From Vreelandella songnenensis (GTDB taxonomy: Bacteria; Pseudomonadota; Gammaproteobacteria; Pseudomonadales; Halomonadaceae), in NCBI RefSeq assembly GCF_003002925.1, contig NZ_PVTK01000002.1, positions 62,001 to 126,000 of the forward strand: a DNA stretch of 64,000 nt, in the 5' to 3' direction. Shown piece by piece: positions 37,422-47,235 of this stretch. The notes beneath the pieces were generated by a model. That model had not been told where the DNA came from, ran no database searches, and was given only the letters and a program-made list of their open reading frames with translations. Every line of letters starts with the position of its first letter. The first letter of the stretch is position 1. The position numbers and the translations under genes were made by a program.

Positions 37422-38987
37422 ATGGTGGAAACGACAAACATTGTACGTAAATTATTTGATGGTGTTGTTCCTGAAAGAGCAACAGATATTGACTCGATCA
37501 CGAAAACCTATGGCCCCCAGTTTCGACTGCTCGGCGATCGAGAAGGGTTCAATTTAGATGCTGGAGGCTTCTCCGCGATTCAGTACACCAGCAGATCAAC
37601 TCGCCAAATGTGGCTTTTTGGGTACGCAGGAAGGCAAGCGCTGCACTGTTATGCTTCGTTAATAGTATTGCTGAAATCATGGGGCGACACTCTCGATATC
37701 AACGAAATCAACAAAATTCCAAATCAAGCTGCAGAAGATGATGCTTTCAAAGCAATACTTGATGCTGTGAAGAAGTTGAACACTGCATTTCACGAAGATG
37801 ACTTTGAATGGCCTTCGGATACACCGATGCCGGAGAAAGGGAGGCCATCAGATGCAGAGCGTGCTGCAGTGTATGATCTAACCTGCATGGCGACAGCATA
37901 TGTATTTTTGCATGAGCTGAAAAAAGGCGTTACTAAACATTGCAGTGATACGGCGATTGAGGAGCTGTACGAGCATGAAAAACACAAGCCGACTCACCCG
38001 CCCAGATTGGGTATTCGTACGCTTAGCAATGTGACAACAGCGGCAGCTATTGATCTTTTTGATCGGGAAGCCGTCAAATCCACAATATTACGCTCAAGTG
38101 AAGGGGAGAAAATTTTATCGGGTCATGCAGCTCAAAAGTTATCGCTATGGAATTCGCTTTGGGGTGGCGAGCCTGTGCGAGTGGATCGTAAAACGAGTAA
38201 TAGTTGTGTGGTCAACCCACGTACTACGCTTTACATACAGGCACAGCCGAGTGTGATGCAGCGATTTGTCGCAAAAGGAGGAGAAAACGCACGAGGCATA
38301 GGCTTTTTCGCAAGGACACATATTGCTTACCCAATTACGACACAGGGCATGCGATCTGTTAAACAGATAATCAAAGCACCCAACTATGAATATGATGCTT
38401 TAGTGAAGGATCTGTTTCAGCGCAACATTGAAGCTGGAAAAGTGCCCGACTTCGAGCGTTGTGTCATTCGCTTCTCTAATGACGCAAAAGGCCGATGGTT
38501 TGTGATGGCCAATGAAATTGAGCGTGAAATATGTTTCGGTGGCCGCTTTGAGGGCTTTGGAGATCATGCATCTAAGCTAGCGGATAATATTGCCAGAATG
38601 GCAGTGCTTCTGCACTGCGCCGAATTTGGTCTAAAAGGGGAGGTTTCATTAGCCACATTAAACGATGCAATACTGCTCTGTTTCTGGTTCTCTAATGAAT
38701 TTGTTCGCCTATTTCGGGCACCTTCAGAAGAGCAGCGAGATTACCTATCACTACAAGACTGGTTTAACCAAAAGAGAGCCGAAGGTTATCGCTATTTGCG
38801 TAAAAACCATGTTAGGAAATATTGCCCAAATGCATTACGTGACGCAGGTAAATTAAACATCCTGCAGACCACTATGCAAAACAACGGTGAAATTAGAATG
38901 GCAGTGTTCGCCAATAAAGCCATTATCGATCTTTATCCGAACTATCAAGATGATCAGGCTTTGCTGATGTCAGTAGTAAGCTCATAA
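37422..38987 (+). CDS. Chimera: Lit-like protease N-terminus fused to DUF3987 C-terminus
   Basis: 521 residues in one open frame. Residues 1-167 resemble phage-exclusion Lit-family (U49) peptidases: GFNLDAGG start, WPSDTPMPE, then YDLTCMATAYVFLHELK, where HExxH would be expected, but the sequence reads HELKK, so the second histidine is missing. From about 180 (EHEKHKPTHPPR) to the end it follows the DUF3987/YfjI family (IRTLSNVTTAAAIDLF; WNSLWGGEPVRVDRKTS; ARGIGFFARTHIAYP). Inference: an in-frame deletion or recombination joined two island genes. The product probably lacks protease activity; whether it has another function is unknown. Ends at a strong terminator. Confidence 0.65.
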   Translation: MVETTNIVRKLFDGVVPERATDIDSITKTYGPQFRLLGDREGFNLDAGGFSAIQYTSRSTRQMWLFGYAGRQALHCYASLIVLLKSWGDTLDINEINKIPNQAAEDDAFKAILDAVKKLNTAFHEDDFEWPSDTPMPEKGRPSDAERAAVYDLTCMATAYVFLHELKKGVTKHCSDTAIEELYEHEKHKPTHPPRLGIRTLSNVTTAAAIDLFDREAVKSTILRSSEGEKILSGHAAQKLSLWNSLWGGEPVRVDRKTSNSCVVNPRTTLYIQAQPSVMQRFVAKGGENARGIGFFARTHIAYPITTQGMRSVKQIIKAPNYEYDALVKDLFQRNIEAGKVPDFERCVIRFSNDAKGRWFVMANEIEREICFGGRFEGFGDHASKLADNIARMAVLLHCAEFGLKGEVSLATLNDAILLCFWFSNEFVRLFRAPSEEQRDYLSLQDWFNQKRAEGYRYLRKNHVRKYCPNALRDAGKLNILQTTMQNNGEIRMAVFANKAIIDLYPNYQDDQALLMSVVSS

Positions 38988-38994
38988 CACAGAA

Positions 38995-39030
38995 TCCCCT
39001 GGGCCATAAGGCTCGGGGGTTTTTGTTTTT
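38995..39030 (+). terminator. Intrinsic terminator after the chimeric gene
   Basis: cccctgggcc / ggctcggggg hairpin with an ATAA loop, then a T-rich tract (tttttgttttt). It separates this gene from the large defence operon. Confidence 0.8.
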
Positions 39031-39216
39031 GTACGGGGTATAAAAGGCTATTCACGTGCAATGTAATCTCAGGCCTTAATTAAGTGGGGAAAGTGGCGGT
39101 TTGAGAAAGTGAAGAATGCTTCATTAACCGCTTGCGTTGATATACGCTAGCAAGCCACACCATTTAACAGCACGCTTGGCACGGTTTACGGCCAAGGAGT
39201 GGTAGGAGACAAGCGC

Positions 39217-42200
39217 ATGGAGATCATCGACAATATCAACCGGCTGTTAGGCGATGATCTGAAAGACACTCTGCAGCCTGGAGCCAAGCTCAAAATAGCG
39301 GCGTCCTGCTTCTCCATCTATGCCTTTGAAGCCCTAAAAAAAGAACTAGAAAAGGTTGAGTCTCTCGACTTCATTTTCACGTCGCCTACCTTCGTGCCTA
39401 GTGAGGCCACCGACTCGCTGCGAAAAGCTCACCGTGAGTTTTTTATCCCTAAGGCCGAACGTGAGCGCAGCCTTCATGGTAGCGAATTCGAAATACAGCT
39501 CAAGAATCAGCTGAATCAAAGGGCCATTGCCCGCGAGTGTGCCAGCTGGATACGCCGCAAAGCTAACTTCCGTTCTAATCGTGGGCAGGCTGCCATGCAG
39601 CCTTTCGCGGGTGTGCTTTCCGATACCGCTAATACGGTTTATATGCCGTTGCAAGGCTTTACCGCTGTCGATCTTGGTTACCAGCAAGGCAATGCCATTT
39701 CCAACTTTGTCACGCGGTTCAGTGACCCAGCACATACCACACAATTTATGGCGCTGTTTGACCAGCTCTGGGAAGATGAAGAGAAGCTGGAGGATGTGAC
39801 CGCCGCGCTTTGCGAGCATATCGAAACCGTGTATCGAGAGAACTCGCCCGAGCGCATTTACTTTTTGATGCTTTACCACATCTTTCACGAGTACCTGGAA
39901 GACATCAGCGAAGACGTTTTACCCAATGACCGCACGGGCTACCAAGATACGGTGGTGTGGCAGAAGCTCTTCAATTTTCAGCGGGATGCAGCCACTGGCA
40001 TTATCAATAAGCTAGAGACCTACAACGGCTGTATCCTGGCCGATAGCGTTGGGCTTGGTAAAACCTTCACGGCATTGGCGGTGATAAAATACTACGAGCT
40101 GCGCAATCGTGCCGTGCTGGTACTATGCCCGAAAAAGCTAGCCGATAACTGGCTGACCTATAACCGCAACCTGACCACCAACGTACTTGCTCAAGACCGG
40201 CTTAATTACGATGTGCTTTGCCACACAGACTTGCAGCGCACCAGTGGCGAATCTCTAGGCATGCCGCTAGATCGTGTCAACTGGGGCAATTACGACCTTG
40301 TGGTGATCGACGAGTCACATAATTTTCGCAACAACGACATCTATAAAGACCGGGAAACGCGTTACCAAAAGCTGATGAACCAGGTCATTCGCGCTGGTGT
40401 GAAAACCAAGGTGCTGATGCTGTCCGCGACGCCAGTCAATAATCGCTTCAACGACTTGAAGAATCAGCTGGCCCTCGCTTACGAAGGTGAATCAGAAAAC
40501 CTGACGCGTCACCTCAGTGGCACCCAGGATATTGATGTTGTGTTTAGGCGTGCTCAGGCCGCTTTTAATCACTGGTCGTCTCTGCCTCCTGAAAAGCGCA
40601 CTACTAGCGCTATCCTCAAGTCGCTGGATTTTGATTTCTTTGAACTGCTGGACAGTGTCACCATTGCGCGGTCACGGCGGCATATTGAAACCTTCTACGA
40701 CACCAGCGAGATAGGCAGTTTTCCTAAACGTCGAAAGCCTCTGTCATTTAATTGCCCATTAACTGAACGTAAAAGTGTCCTTGATTTCAATGAGATTTTC
40801 CAACATTTGTCACAGCTTAGACTCGCTGTTTATGCGCCTATTAGCTATATCCTGCCCAGCCGTTTGAAGAAGTACGAAGCGATGTATGACACTCAGGTGT
40901 CAAGTGGTGGAGGGAGTTTCAAGCAGGCTGATAGGGAAAAGAGCTTGCAAGCCTTGATGACAACTAATTTGTTGAAGCGGCTAGAAAGCTCGGTGGCTTC
41001 CTTTCGACTGACGTTACAAGCGCTGCAAAATAGTCATCAGACGATTCTAGATAAAATCGAAGCCTTCAAGCAAAACGGCAGCACGCTACATTTTGCTGAT
41101 ATTGCAGCGGCTTATGAGAACGCTGATCCTGAGGATGATGACATCCCCATGCCTGACGACAGCACGGTGGGCAAGAAGATACAGATCAGCTTGAAAGACA
41201 TGGATTTACCCTCGTGGGAGCATGATCTTAACAACGACTTGGTGTGGATCGAATTGCTGTTAGAACAAATGGCAAAAGTCACGCCTGAAGAAGATACCAA
41301 GCTGCAGCATCTAGGCCGTTATATTACTGACAAAATCGCGGCACCTATCAACCCAGGCAATAAGAAAATTCTCATCTTTACCGCCTTCGCGGATACGGCC
41401 AAGTACCTCTACCAACAGTTGTCCCCGACGTTATTAGAAGCGCATGGCCTTCACACTGCGCTAGTGACTGGTAGCGATGCCCCGGTTTCTACACTAGGTA
41501 ATATGCCCGATAGCCGCCGCCATCACGATTTCCAAGGTTTACTCACTCTGTTTTCGCCGCACTCCAAAAGCAAAGCGCAGGTGTTTCCGAACGAGCCGCG
41601 TGAAATTGATATCCTGATCGCGACAGACTGCATCTCAGAAGGCCAGAACCTACAGGACTGCGACACCCTCATTAACTACGACATTCACTGGAACCCGGTG
41701 CGCATTATTCAGCGTTTCGGGCGAATTGACCGTATCGGCTCTCTTAACGAGACTATTCAGCTAGTTAACTACTGGCCGGACATCAGTTTAGATGAGTACA
41801 TCAACCTAAAAGAGCGGGTAGAGAACCGCATGGTGATTGCCGATGTCACCGCGACGGGGGACGACAATGTACTCAATGCCCAGGCCAACGATGTTGCCTA
41901 TCGGCGGGAGCAGCTGCGCCGCCTTCAAGACGAAGTCGTCGAGATGGAAGATTTGAAGTCCGGCGTCTCTATTACAGATCTGGGCCTGAACGAGTTCCGT
42001 ATGGATCTGCTGGGCTATATCAAAGAGCACGGTGATTTAAGCCGTCTGCCCAATGGATTGCATAGCGTTGCACCGGCACAGCCTGACAAAGGCCTGTTTC
42101 CTGGTGTGATTTTTCTGTTGCGACACCTCACGAACTCCGGCCACAAAGCAGAAAGCGAACTTCAGCAACAGAACCGCTTACATCCTTACTACCTGGTTTA

Positions 42201-42534
42201 TATTGGCAATGATGGCGAGGTACTGAACGATTACACTGAGGTCAAACGCCTGCTAGATTTAGCGCGCACGGCCTGCAAAGGGTATTCTGGCGCCGTAGAG
42301 TCTGCTTACCGTCCATTCAATCAGGAAACCCAGGATGGCCGTGATATGAGCGTTTATTCAGCACTGCTGGATCAAGCTATCCGCTCTATGGTGGCTGCTA
42401 AGGAAGAGCGAGAGGTAGATAGTTTGTTCGGAGGCGGGACAACTACTGCCTTAGTCGATACCATACAAGGACTTAGCGATTTTGAGTTGATGGCGTTCGT
42501 GGTGATCCGCGACGCAGCGCATCAAGCATATTAA
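39217..42534 (+). CDS. SNF2/DEAD-type helicase with N-terminal PLD-like region
   Basis: About 1105 residues. The first ~130 residues (KIAASCFSIYAFEALKKEL; FIFTSPTFVP) resemble the phospholipase-D-like module of large defence helicases, though no HxK motif is seen. Superfamily 2 motifs: Walker A ILADSVGLGKTFTALAV (about 276-284), VVIDESHNFRN, LMLSATPVNNRF, and in the C-terminal lobe DCISEGQNLQDC and IIQRFGRIDRIGS. An ATG at 39217 with AGGAG 8 nt upstream is chosen; the GTG at 39199 abuts its own purine run. It is the first gene of a same-strand run of tightly packed defence genes. Confidence 0.88.
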   Translation: MEIIDNINRLLGDDLKDTLQPGAKLKIAASCFSIYAFEALKKELEKVESLDFIFTSPTFVPSEATDSLRKAHREFFIPKAERERSLHGSEFEIQLKNQLNQRAIARECASWIRRKANFRSNRGQAAMQPFAGVLSDTANTVYMPLQGFTAVDLGYQQGNAISNFVTRFSDPAHTTQFMALFDQLWEDEEKLEDVTAALCEHIETVYRENSPERIYFLMLYHIFHEYLEDISEDVLPNDRTGYQDTVVWQKLFNFQRDAATGIINKLETYNGCILADSVGLGKTFTALAVIKYYELRNRAVLVLCPKKLADNWLTYNRNLTTNVLAQDRLNYDVLCHTDLQRTSGESLGMPLDRVNWGNYDLVVIDESHNFRNNDIYKDRETRYQKLMNQVIRAGVKTKVLMLSATPVNNRFNDLKNQLALAYEGESENLTRHLSGTQDIDVVFRRAQAAFNHWSSLPPEKRTTSAILKSLDFDFFELLDSVTIARSRRHIETFYDTSEIGSFPKRRKPLSFNCPLTERKSVLDFNEIFQHLSQLRLAVYAPISYILPSRLKKYEAMYDTQVSSGGGSFKQADREKSLQALMTTNLLKRLESSVASFRLTLQALQNSHQTILDKIEAFKQNGSTLHFADIAAAYENADPEDDDIPMPDDSTVGKKIQISLKDMDLPSWEHDLNNDLVWIELLLEQMAKVTPEEDTKLQHLGRYITDKIAAPINPGNKKILIFTAFADTAKYLYQQLSPTLLEAHGLHTALVTGSDAPVSTLGNMPDSRRHHDFQGLLTLFSPHSKSKAQVFPNEPREIDILIATDCISEGQNLQDCDTLINYDIHWNPVRIIQRFGRIDRIGSLNETIQLVNYWPDISLDEYINLKERVENRMVIADVTATGDDNVLNAQANDVAYRREQLRRLQDEVVEMEDLKSGVSITDLGLNEFRMDLLGYIKEHGDLSRLPNGLHSVAPAQPDKGLFPGVIFLLRHLTNSGHKAESELQQQNRLHPYYLVYIGNDGEVLNDYTEVKRLLDLARTACKGYSGAVESAYRPFNQETQDGRDMSVYSALLDQAIRSMVAAKEEREVDSLFGGGTTTALVDTIQGLSDFELMAFVVIRDAAHQAY

Positions 42535-42565
42535 AACGATATCGCTGCGGTTAACTGGGGGAAGG

Positions 42566-43984
42566 ATGAAACTGAACAAAGTTGATGTCAGGAACTACCG
42601 CTGCTTTGCGTCAGTGAGCCTGTCTTTGCACCCCCAAATGACGGTGATTGTGGCGGAGAACGGTCAGGGGAAATCCACCCTGCTAGATGCGTTACGCGTT
42701 GGGCTATGGCCCTTCATCAGCAGTTTTGATCTGGCAAAGGCTTCAGGATACAGCGACCCGCAAAACGGTATTTCAGTCGCAGACGTGCGCCGTGTGATGG
42801 AGAGCAGCGTGGGGATGAAGCGTCAGTTGCCTACCATTATCGAAATGGAAGCCGATTGGGGCGAGCTTTGTTCAGTCGAGTGCGGCAACACCATGCCAGC
42901 GTCACACTGGCTTCGTTTTCGTGAAAGTGAAGCTAATCGCACCAAAACGAGAGGGGATGGTGATACCAAACAGTTGGAGAAGTGGGCCAAAGCGCTACAG
43001 GAAACGGTGCGCAAGCCAGAAGATGCTTCTCCCTTACCCGTTTTTGGTTATTACGGCACTGGGCGCTTGTGGATGCAGAAGCGCCTACTATCAGAAGCAG
43101 ATCGTCGCTCAGAAAAGCAGTCTGAGAAAGACGACTTCTACGTGCGCACTTTTGCCTACCGCCACTGTATGGACCCGGCCTCATCGTTCAAATATTTTCG
43201 TGACTGGTTTATCTGGGCTTGGAAAAGTCGTACCAACACGAATGAGCGTAAGTCGGCAACATCAGCTGACCGAATCCGCGCTCATGAACGCATTGAAGCT
43301 GTTCAGCATGCTATCGACGCTATTCTTAAGCCGACCACCGGCTGGCATACATTGGAATATAGCCTGGAAGATGGCGAAACCCTGATTCTCAATCACGATA
43401 ATGCAGGTTACTTATCGGTCGACCAACTAAGCGACGGCATACGGAGTGTTTTAGCAATGGTAGGAGACTTAGCCTACCGCTGTATTCGCCTGAACCCACA
43501 TCTAGGGTCGGAGGCTCCGTCGAAAACAACCGGCGTTGTGTTGATCGATGAGGTAGATATGCACCTGCATCCTCGCTGGCAACAGCGGATTTTGCAGGCA
43601 TTACAAACATCGTTTCCCTCTATTCAATTTGTGGTAACTACCCATAGCCCCCAAGTGATCACAACCGTGGCGCGGGAAAATCTGCGCGTGATTCACGAAG
43701 AGGACGGCCAGTTTGATGTCGTGATGCCAGATTTCAGCCCGTTAGGGCATTCGTCAGGGGATGCGCTTTCGTATGTCATGGGGGTAACGCCCACTCCCGC
43801 CATCGACAACATTAAAGAACTGGTGGCGCAAACCGAGCAGCTGATTCGTGCAGGCAAAGAGCAAACGCCAGAAGCGCAGCAAGCTATGCAAACCCTCACG
43901 GCAATGGGCTACGAATTTACTGAAGCAGAGCTTCACACTTGGCGCTTTTTGGCAGACCTGAAAAAGAGCCGTAACGATGGTTGA
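42566..43984 (+). CDS. AAA/ABC-type ATPase, Septu PtuA-like
   Basis: 472 residues. Walker A VIVAENGQGKSTLLDALR (about 29-46), an ABC-like signature LSDGIRSVLAMVGDLAYR, Walker B VVLIDEVDMHLHPRWQQ and an H-loop FVVTTHSPQV. This is the SMC/OLD-like ATPase (AAA_21) of two-gene Septu systems, paired with the HNH protein whose gene overlaps its end by 8 nt. No TOPRIM nuclease is present, so cleavage would come from the partner. Inferred to sense invading DNA or nucleotide changes and license the nuclease. Confidence 0.85.
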   Translation: MKLNKVDVRNYRCFASVSLSLHPQMTVIVAENGQGKSTLLDALRVGLWPFISSFDLAKASGYSDPQNGISVADVRRVMESSVGMKRQLPTIIEMEADWGELCSVECGNTMPASHWLRFRESEANRTKTRGDGDTKQLEKWAKALQETVRKPEDASPLPVFGYYGTGRLWMQKRLLSEADRRSEKQSEKDDFYVRTFAYRHCMDPASSFKYFRDWFIWAWKSRTNTNERKSATSADRIRAHERIEAVQHAIDAILKPTTGWHTLEYSLEDGETLILNHDNAGYLSVDQLSDGIRSVLAMVGDLAYRCIRLNPHLGSEAPSKTTGVVLIDEVDMHLHPRWQQRILQALQTSFPSIQFVVTTHSPQVITTVARENLRVIHEEDGQFDVVMPDFSPLGHSSGDALSYVMGVTPTPAIDNIKELVAQTEQLIRAGKEQTPEAQQAMQTLTAMGYEFTEAELHTWRFLADLKKSRNDG

Positions 43985-44576
43985 ACTACAGCATGGCAAC
44001 ACAGAACCTCATGTCCTGACAGAGTTCAAGCAGCAGCACCCTGGCTTGCAGGTAATAGACTTTAAAGAGAATCAGCAGTTTCAGGCTATCAAGTACGAAA
44101 TACGCTCGGCCCTTAACCTTTTGCAGCAAGGGCGCTGCGTTTACTGCGAGGCTTGGCTGAGTGATGAAGAGGGGCATATTGAGCATATAGTGCCCAAAGG
44201 TGGGCCAAATGCTCAGCCAACGCTTTGTTTCGAGTACACCAACTTTGCTCATAGCTGTTCCACGTACAACACCTGTGGGCATAGCAAACAAGCAAAAGTG
44301 TTACCCATACCACCAGGGCAGGGCTGTAATGATCACTGGACCCTAAGCACCGAAGACGGTTCTATCCAACCACTGACGGGATTGAACCGGGCACAGCGAC
44401 ACAAAGTGACGCAGACGCGCGATATGTTGGGGTTAAACAGGCACGCCGAGCTTGTACGTGACAGAAAAAAATGGATTGAACAATTTGAGGTAGTGGCGAA
44501 AGCACACCCAGAAGCGATAGACCAGTTTATTGGCAGTGCGCCGTATCGATACCTACTCGCCACACTGCTCCGGTAA
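43977..44576 (+). CDS. HNH endonuclease, Septu PtuB-like (TIGR02646 type)
   Basis: 199 residues. The zinc/HNH core is visible: GRCVYCEAWLSDEE, GHIEHIVPKGG (catalytic histidine), YTNFAHSCSTYNTCGHSK, and a later TGLNRAQRHKV element. It matches the HNH partner of PtuA in Septu and of retron-associated PtuAB pairs, which cut DNA when released or activated by the ATPase. Translationally coupled to the upstream ATPase gene; 8 nt before the DUF4391 gene. Confidence 0.85.
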   Translation: MVELQHGNTEPHVLTEFKQQHPGLQVIDFKENQQFQAIKYEIRSALNLLQQGRCVYCEAWLSDEEGHIEHIVPKGGPNAQPTLCFEYTNFAHSCSTYNTCGHSKQAKVLPIPPGQGCNDHWTLSTEDGSIQPLTGLNRAQRHKVTQTRDMLGLNRHAELVRDRKKWIEQFEVVAKAHPEAIDQFIGSAPYRYLLATLLR

Positions 44577-44584
44577 CGTCGGTC

Positions 44585-45247
44585 ATGTTCTATCACTACC
44601 CAGATAAAACCCGCTTAGATCGCGTGGTAGCCAAGCAGAAGGTGCTTGCTCACACCAAGGGAAGCAACAAGCTGCGTGAGCGTTTTCGTGATGAAGTAGA
44701 GCAGATCACTTGGCATGCCAAAATAGCCCCCAGCACACTGAATATACCCAGCACGAAGGATGTGCCTGAGCTGCAGGTGTTTGTGGTCACCCTGAAAGGT
44801 GAAGCACTCCACGATGATGTGTTGAGCGCCATAGACCATGCTATCCCGTTTCCCATTGTATTTGAGCTGCAAGGCCCAAACGGCGTGTGTGTTAAAGCGG
44901 CCTACAAATGCCCAAGCCAGGCGGATGCCAACAAATGGGTAACGGACGATAGCTATCTTAGTAGGGGTTGGCATGCAAAGGATGCAGAGCGCCATCCACT
45001 ACCACCCGCTATTCATCTGCAGGCACTCTACCACCAGTGGCTGAGTAAGCTGATACCCGTGCCTAAGCGTGGTGGTGAGCGTTTGGAAGAGCAGCTAGCA
45101 CGCTTCAGTGCTGCCAGCGCCTTAGAAAAGCAGGCTGAAAAATTAGAGAAACGGTTACGCAGCACGAAACAATTTAACCGCAAAGTCGAGCTGAATGCCG
45201 AGCTTCGCGGAATACGAAAACAGATTACCGAATATATTGCCCACTAG
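44585..45247 (+). CDS. DUF4391 domain protein
   Basis: 220 residues with a DUF4391 look: FYHYPDKTRLDRVVAKQKVL, an internal ITWHAKIAPSTLNIPSTKDV and ELQVFVVTLKG, and a C-terminal coiled coil (about 178-218, charged heptads). Function is unknown; the family is repeatedly found beside helicases and type III Mod/Res genes, as here, suggesting a specificity or adaptor role in the restriction complex. No catalytic motif is obvious. Confidence 0.8.
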   Translation: MFYHYPDKTRLDRVVAKQKVLAHTKGSNKLRERFRDEVEQITWHAKIAPSTLNIPSTKDVPELQVFVVTLKGEALHDDVLSAIDHAIPFPIVFELQGPNGVCVKAAYKCPSQADANKWVTDDSYLSRGWHAKDAERHPLPPAIHLQALYHQWLSKLIPVPKRGGERLEEQLARFSAASALEKQAEKLEKRLRSTKQFNRKVELNAELRGIRKQITEYIAH

Positions 45248-45285
45248 GGGTCAAGCGCCTAGCAGGCCAGGAGAAAGAAATCACC

Positions 45286-47235
45286 ATGGATAAGCTCAAA
45301 ATGCATTCGCCCAACCTAACAGAGGGCAACATCGCCAAGCTGGCAGAACTCTTCCCTAGCTGCGTGACGGAAGCGCGTGATGAGCATGGCAAGGTAAAGC
45401 AAGCAATCGACTTCGATCAGCTGCGCCAAGAGCTATCTGATCATATCGTTGAAGGCCCTCAAGAGCGTTACCACTTGAATTGGCCCGGTAAGCGAGACGC
45501 CTTGCTGGCAGCGAATGCGCCGATAGCTAAAACGCTACGTCCTTGCCGGGAAGAAAGTGTTGATTTTGATAGCACTAAAAACCTATTTATCGAGGGTGAT
45601 AATCTTGAGGCGTTAAAGCTACTTCAGGAAACGTATCTTGGTAAGGTTAAGATGATTTACATTGACCCGCCTTATAATACGGGAAATGACTTTATATACT
45701 CTGATGATTTTTCAGAGCGAAAAGAAGATTATTTTTTGAGGTCAGTGCAAGTTAATGAGGAGAATGAGCGGCTTGTTGCTAATTTAGCTTCAAACGGGAG
45801 ATTTCATTCAGACTGGCTTTCAATGATGTATTCGAGAATTAAGTTGGCGCGGAATCTGCTTTCCGAGGATGGAGCTGTTTTTGTAAGTATTGATGATAAT
45901 GAGTCAAGCAATATAATAAAAATCATGTCCGAAGTCTTCGGGGAGCAAAATTTCGTTGCACAATTGGCTGTTCAGCTAAACCCTAGAGGTCGACATCTTG
46001 ATCGTTATGTTGCCAGTACTCATGAGTCTATAGTTGTTTTCGTTAAAGATACAATTAACACAAATGCCATTCATGGAGTAGAAAAAGAAGGGCGAATGGA
46101 AGATGAGTACAATAAGAAAGATGAAAATGGTCCCTACCGATTGTTAGGGCTAAGAAATCGTAATCAATCTTTTAATCCCGAAACTAGGCCAAATCTATAT
46201 TACCCTATTTATGTAGACCCCCAATCAGAGTCCGTATCTCTTATAAAAGATGATAAGTACAGTATCGAAGTTTGGCCAGATGCGCCTGATGGTATAAAAA
46301 CATGTTGGACGTGGGGTAAGGATAAAGTGAGAAAGGAAAGTAGCTTATTGTGCGCTGTTCCTTACTCTTCCGAGTGGAGGATTTTTAGGAAAGATTATTT
46401 GCTCGGTACGGATGGTGAAAAAGCTAAAAGCTTAGTTAAGTCGCTGTGGATAGATAAAGAATTTACCAACGACTACGGAAGGAAGTCGGTTAAAGATCTT
46501 TTCGGGTCAGCAGTCATGGACTTTCCAAAATCTCCATATCTTTTGGAAAGACTGGTTCAAATTGGCAGCCATAAAGATTCTTTAGTCATGGATTTTTTTA
46601 GTGGTTCATCTACTTTGGCGCATTCAATAATGAATGTTAATGCGAACGATGGGGGTGATAGGCGATTTGTGATGGTGCAGCTGCCAGAGAAAGTTCAAAT
46701 AGGCTCTAAAGCAGAAAAAGCCGGCTGTGAAAACATTGCTGAGCTTGGTAGGGAAAGGATTCGACGAGCGGGTGAAAAAATTCTTGAGTCAGATTTTAAT
46801 TCAAATTGGGGTAAGGACATTGGCTTTAGAGTATTGAAGGTAGATAGCTCCAATTTGCAAGAAGTTTACTACCAACCCGGCGAGCTGCGGCAGGATATGC
46901 TGTCTGATACTGCCGATAATATCCGCCCAGACCGCACCCCAGAAGACCTGCTGTTTCAGGTATTACTGGACTGGGGCGTTGATCTCAGCCTCTCGATAGA
47001 GCAAAAAGACATTGCGGGTAAAACGGTTTACTTCGTGGATGGTAGCGACAAGCATATGGCGTTAGCCGCCTGCTTTGATCTGGATATCGATGAGGCCTTC
47101 GTCAAGCAGCTGGCTGATTACGAGCCGCTACGAGCCGTTTTCCGCGACGCGGGCTTTGCTAACGACGGCGTCAAAATCAATGTTGAACAGGTATTTGCTC
47201 AGAAGTCACCCAACACAGATGTGAAGGTGATTTGA
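45286..47235 (+). CDS. Type III restriction-modification DNA methyltransferase (Mod)
   Basis: 649 residues. Beta-class order: motif [15 protein letters not shown] (127-130 DPPY) precedes the SAM-binding motif [17 protein letters not shown]. The intervening ~300 residues include the target-recognition region. Mod both methylates and gives specificity to Res. The gene is mosaic: roughly 45.55-46.86 kb is distinctly AT-rich with different codon use, while both ends match the neighbouring genes, suggesting replacement of the catalytic/target-recognition centre by recombination. Overlaps res (TGATG). Confidence 0.9.
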   Translation: MDKLKMHSPNLTEGNIAKLAELFPSCVTEARDEHGKVKQAIDFDQLRQELSDHIVEGPQERYHLNWPGKRDALLAANAPIAKTLRPCREESVDFDSTKNLFIEGDNLEALKLLQETYLGKVKMIYIDPPYNTGNDFIYSDDFSERKEDYFLRSVQVNEENERLVANLASNGRFHSDWLSMMYSRIKLARNLLSEDGAVFVSIDDNESSNIIKIMSEVFGEQNFVAQLAVQLNPRGRHLDRYVASTHESIVVFVKDTINTNAIHGVEKEGRMEDEYNKKDENGPYRLLGLRNRNQSFNPETRPNLYYPIYVDPQSESVSLIKDDKYSIEVWPDAPDGIKTCWTWGKDKVRKESSLLCAVPYSSEWRIFRKDYLLGTDGEKAKSLVKSLWIDKEFTNDYGRKSVKDLFGSAVMDFPKSPYLLERLVQIGSHKDSLVMDFFSGSSTLAHSIMNVNANDGGDRRFVMVQLPEKVQIGSKAEKAGCENIAELGRERIRRAGEKILESDFNSNWGKDIGFRVLKVDSSNLQEVYYQPGELRQDMLSDTADNIRPDRTPEDLLFQVLLDWGVDLSLSIEQKDIAGKTVYFVDGSDKHMALAACFDLDIDEAFVKQLADYEPLRAVFRDAGFANDGVKINVEQVFAQKSPNTDVKVI

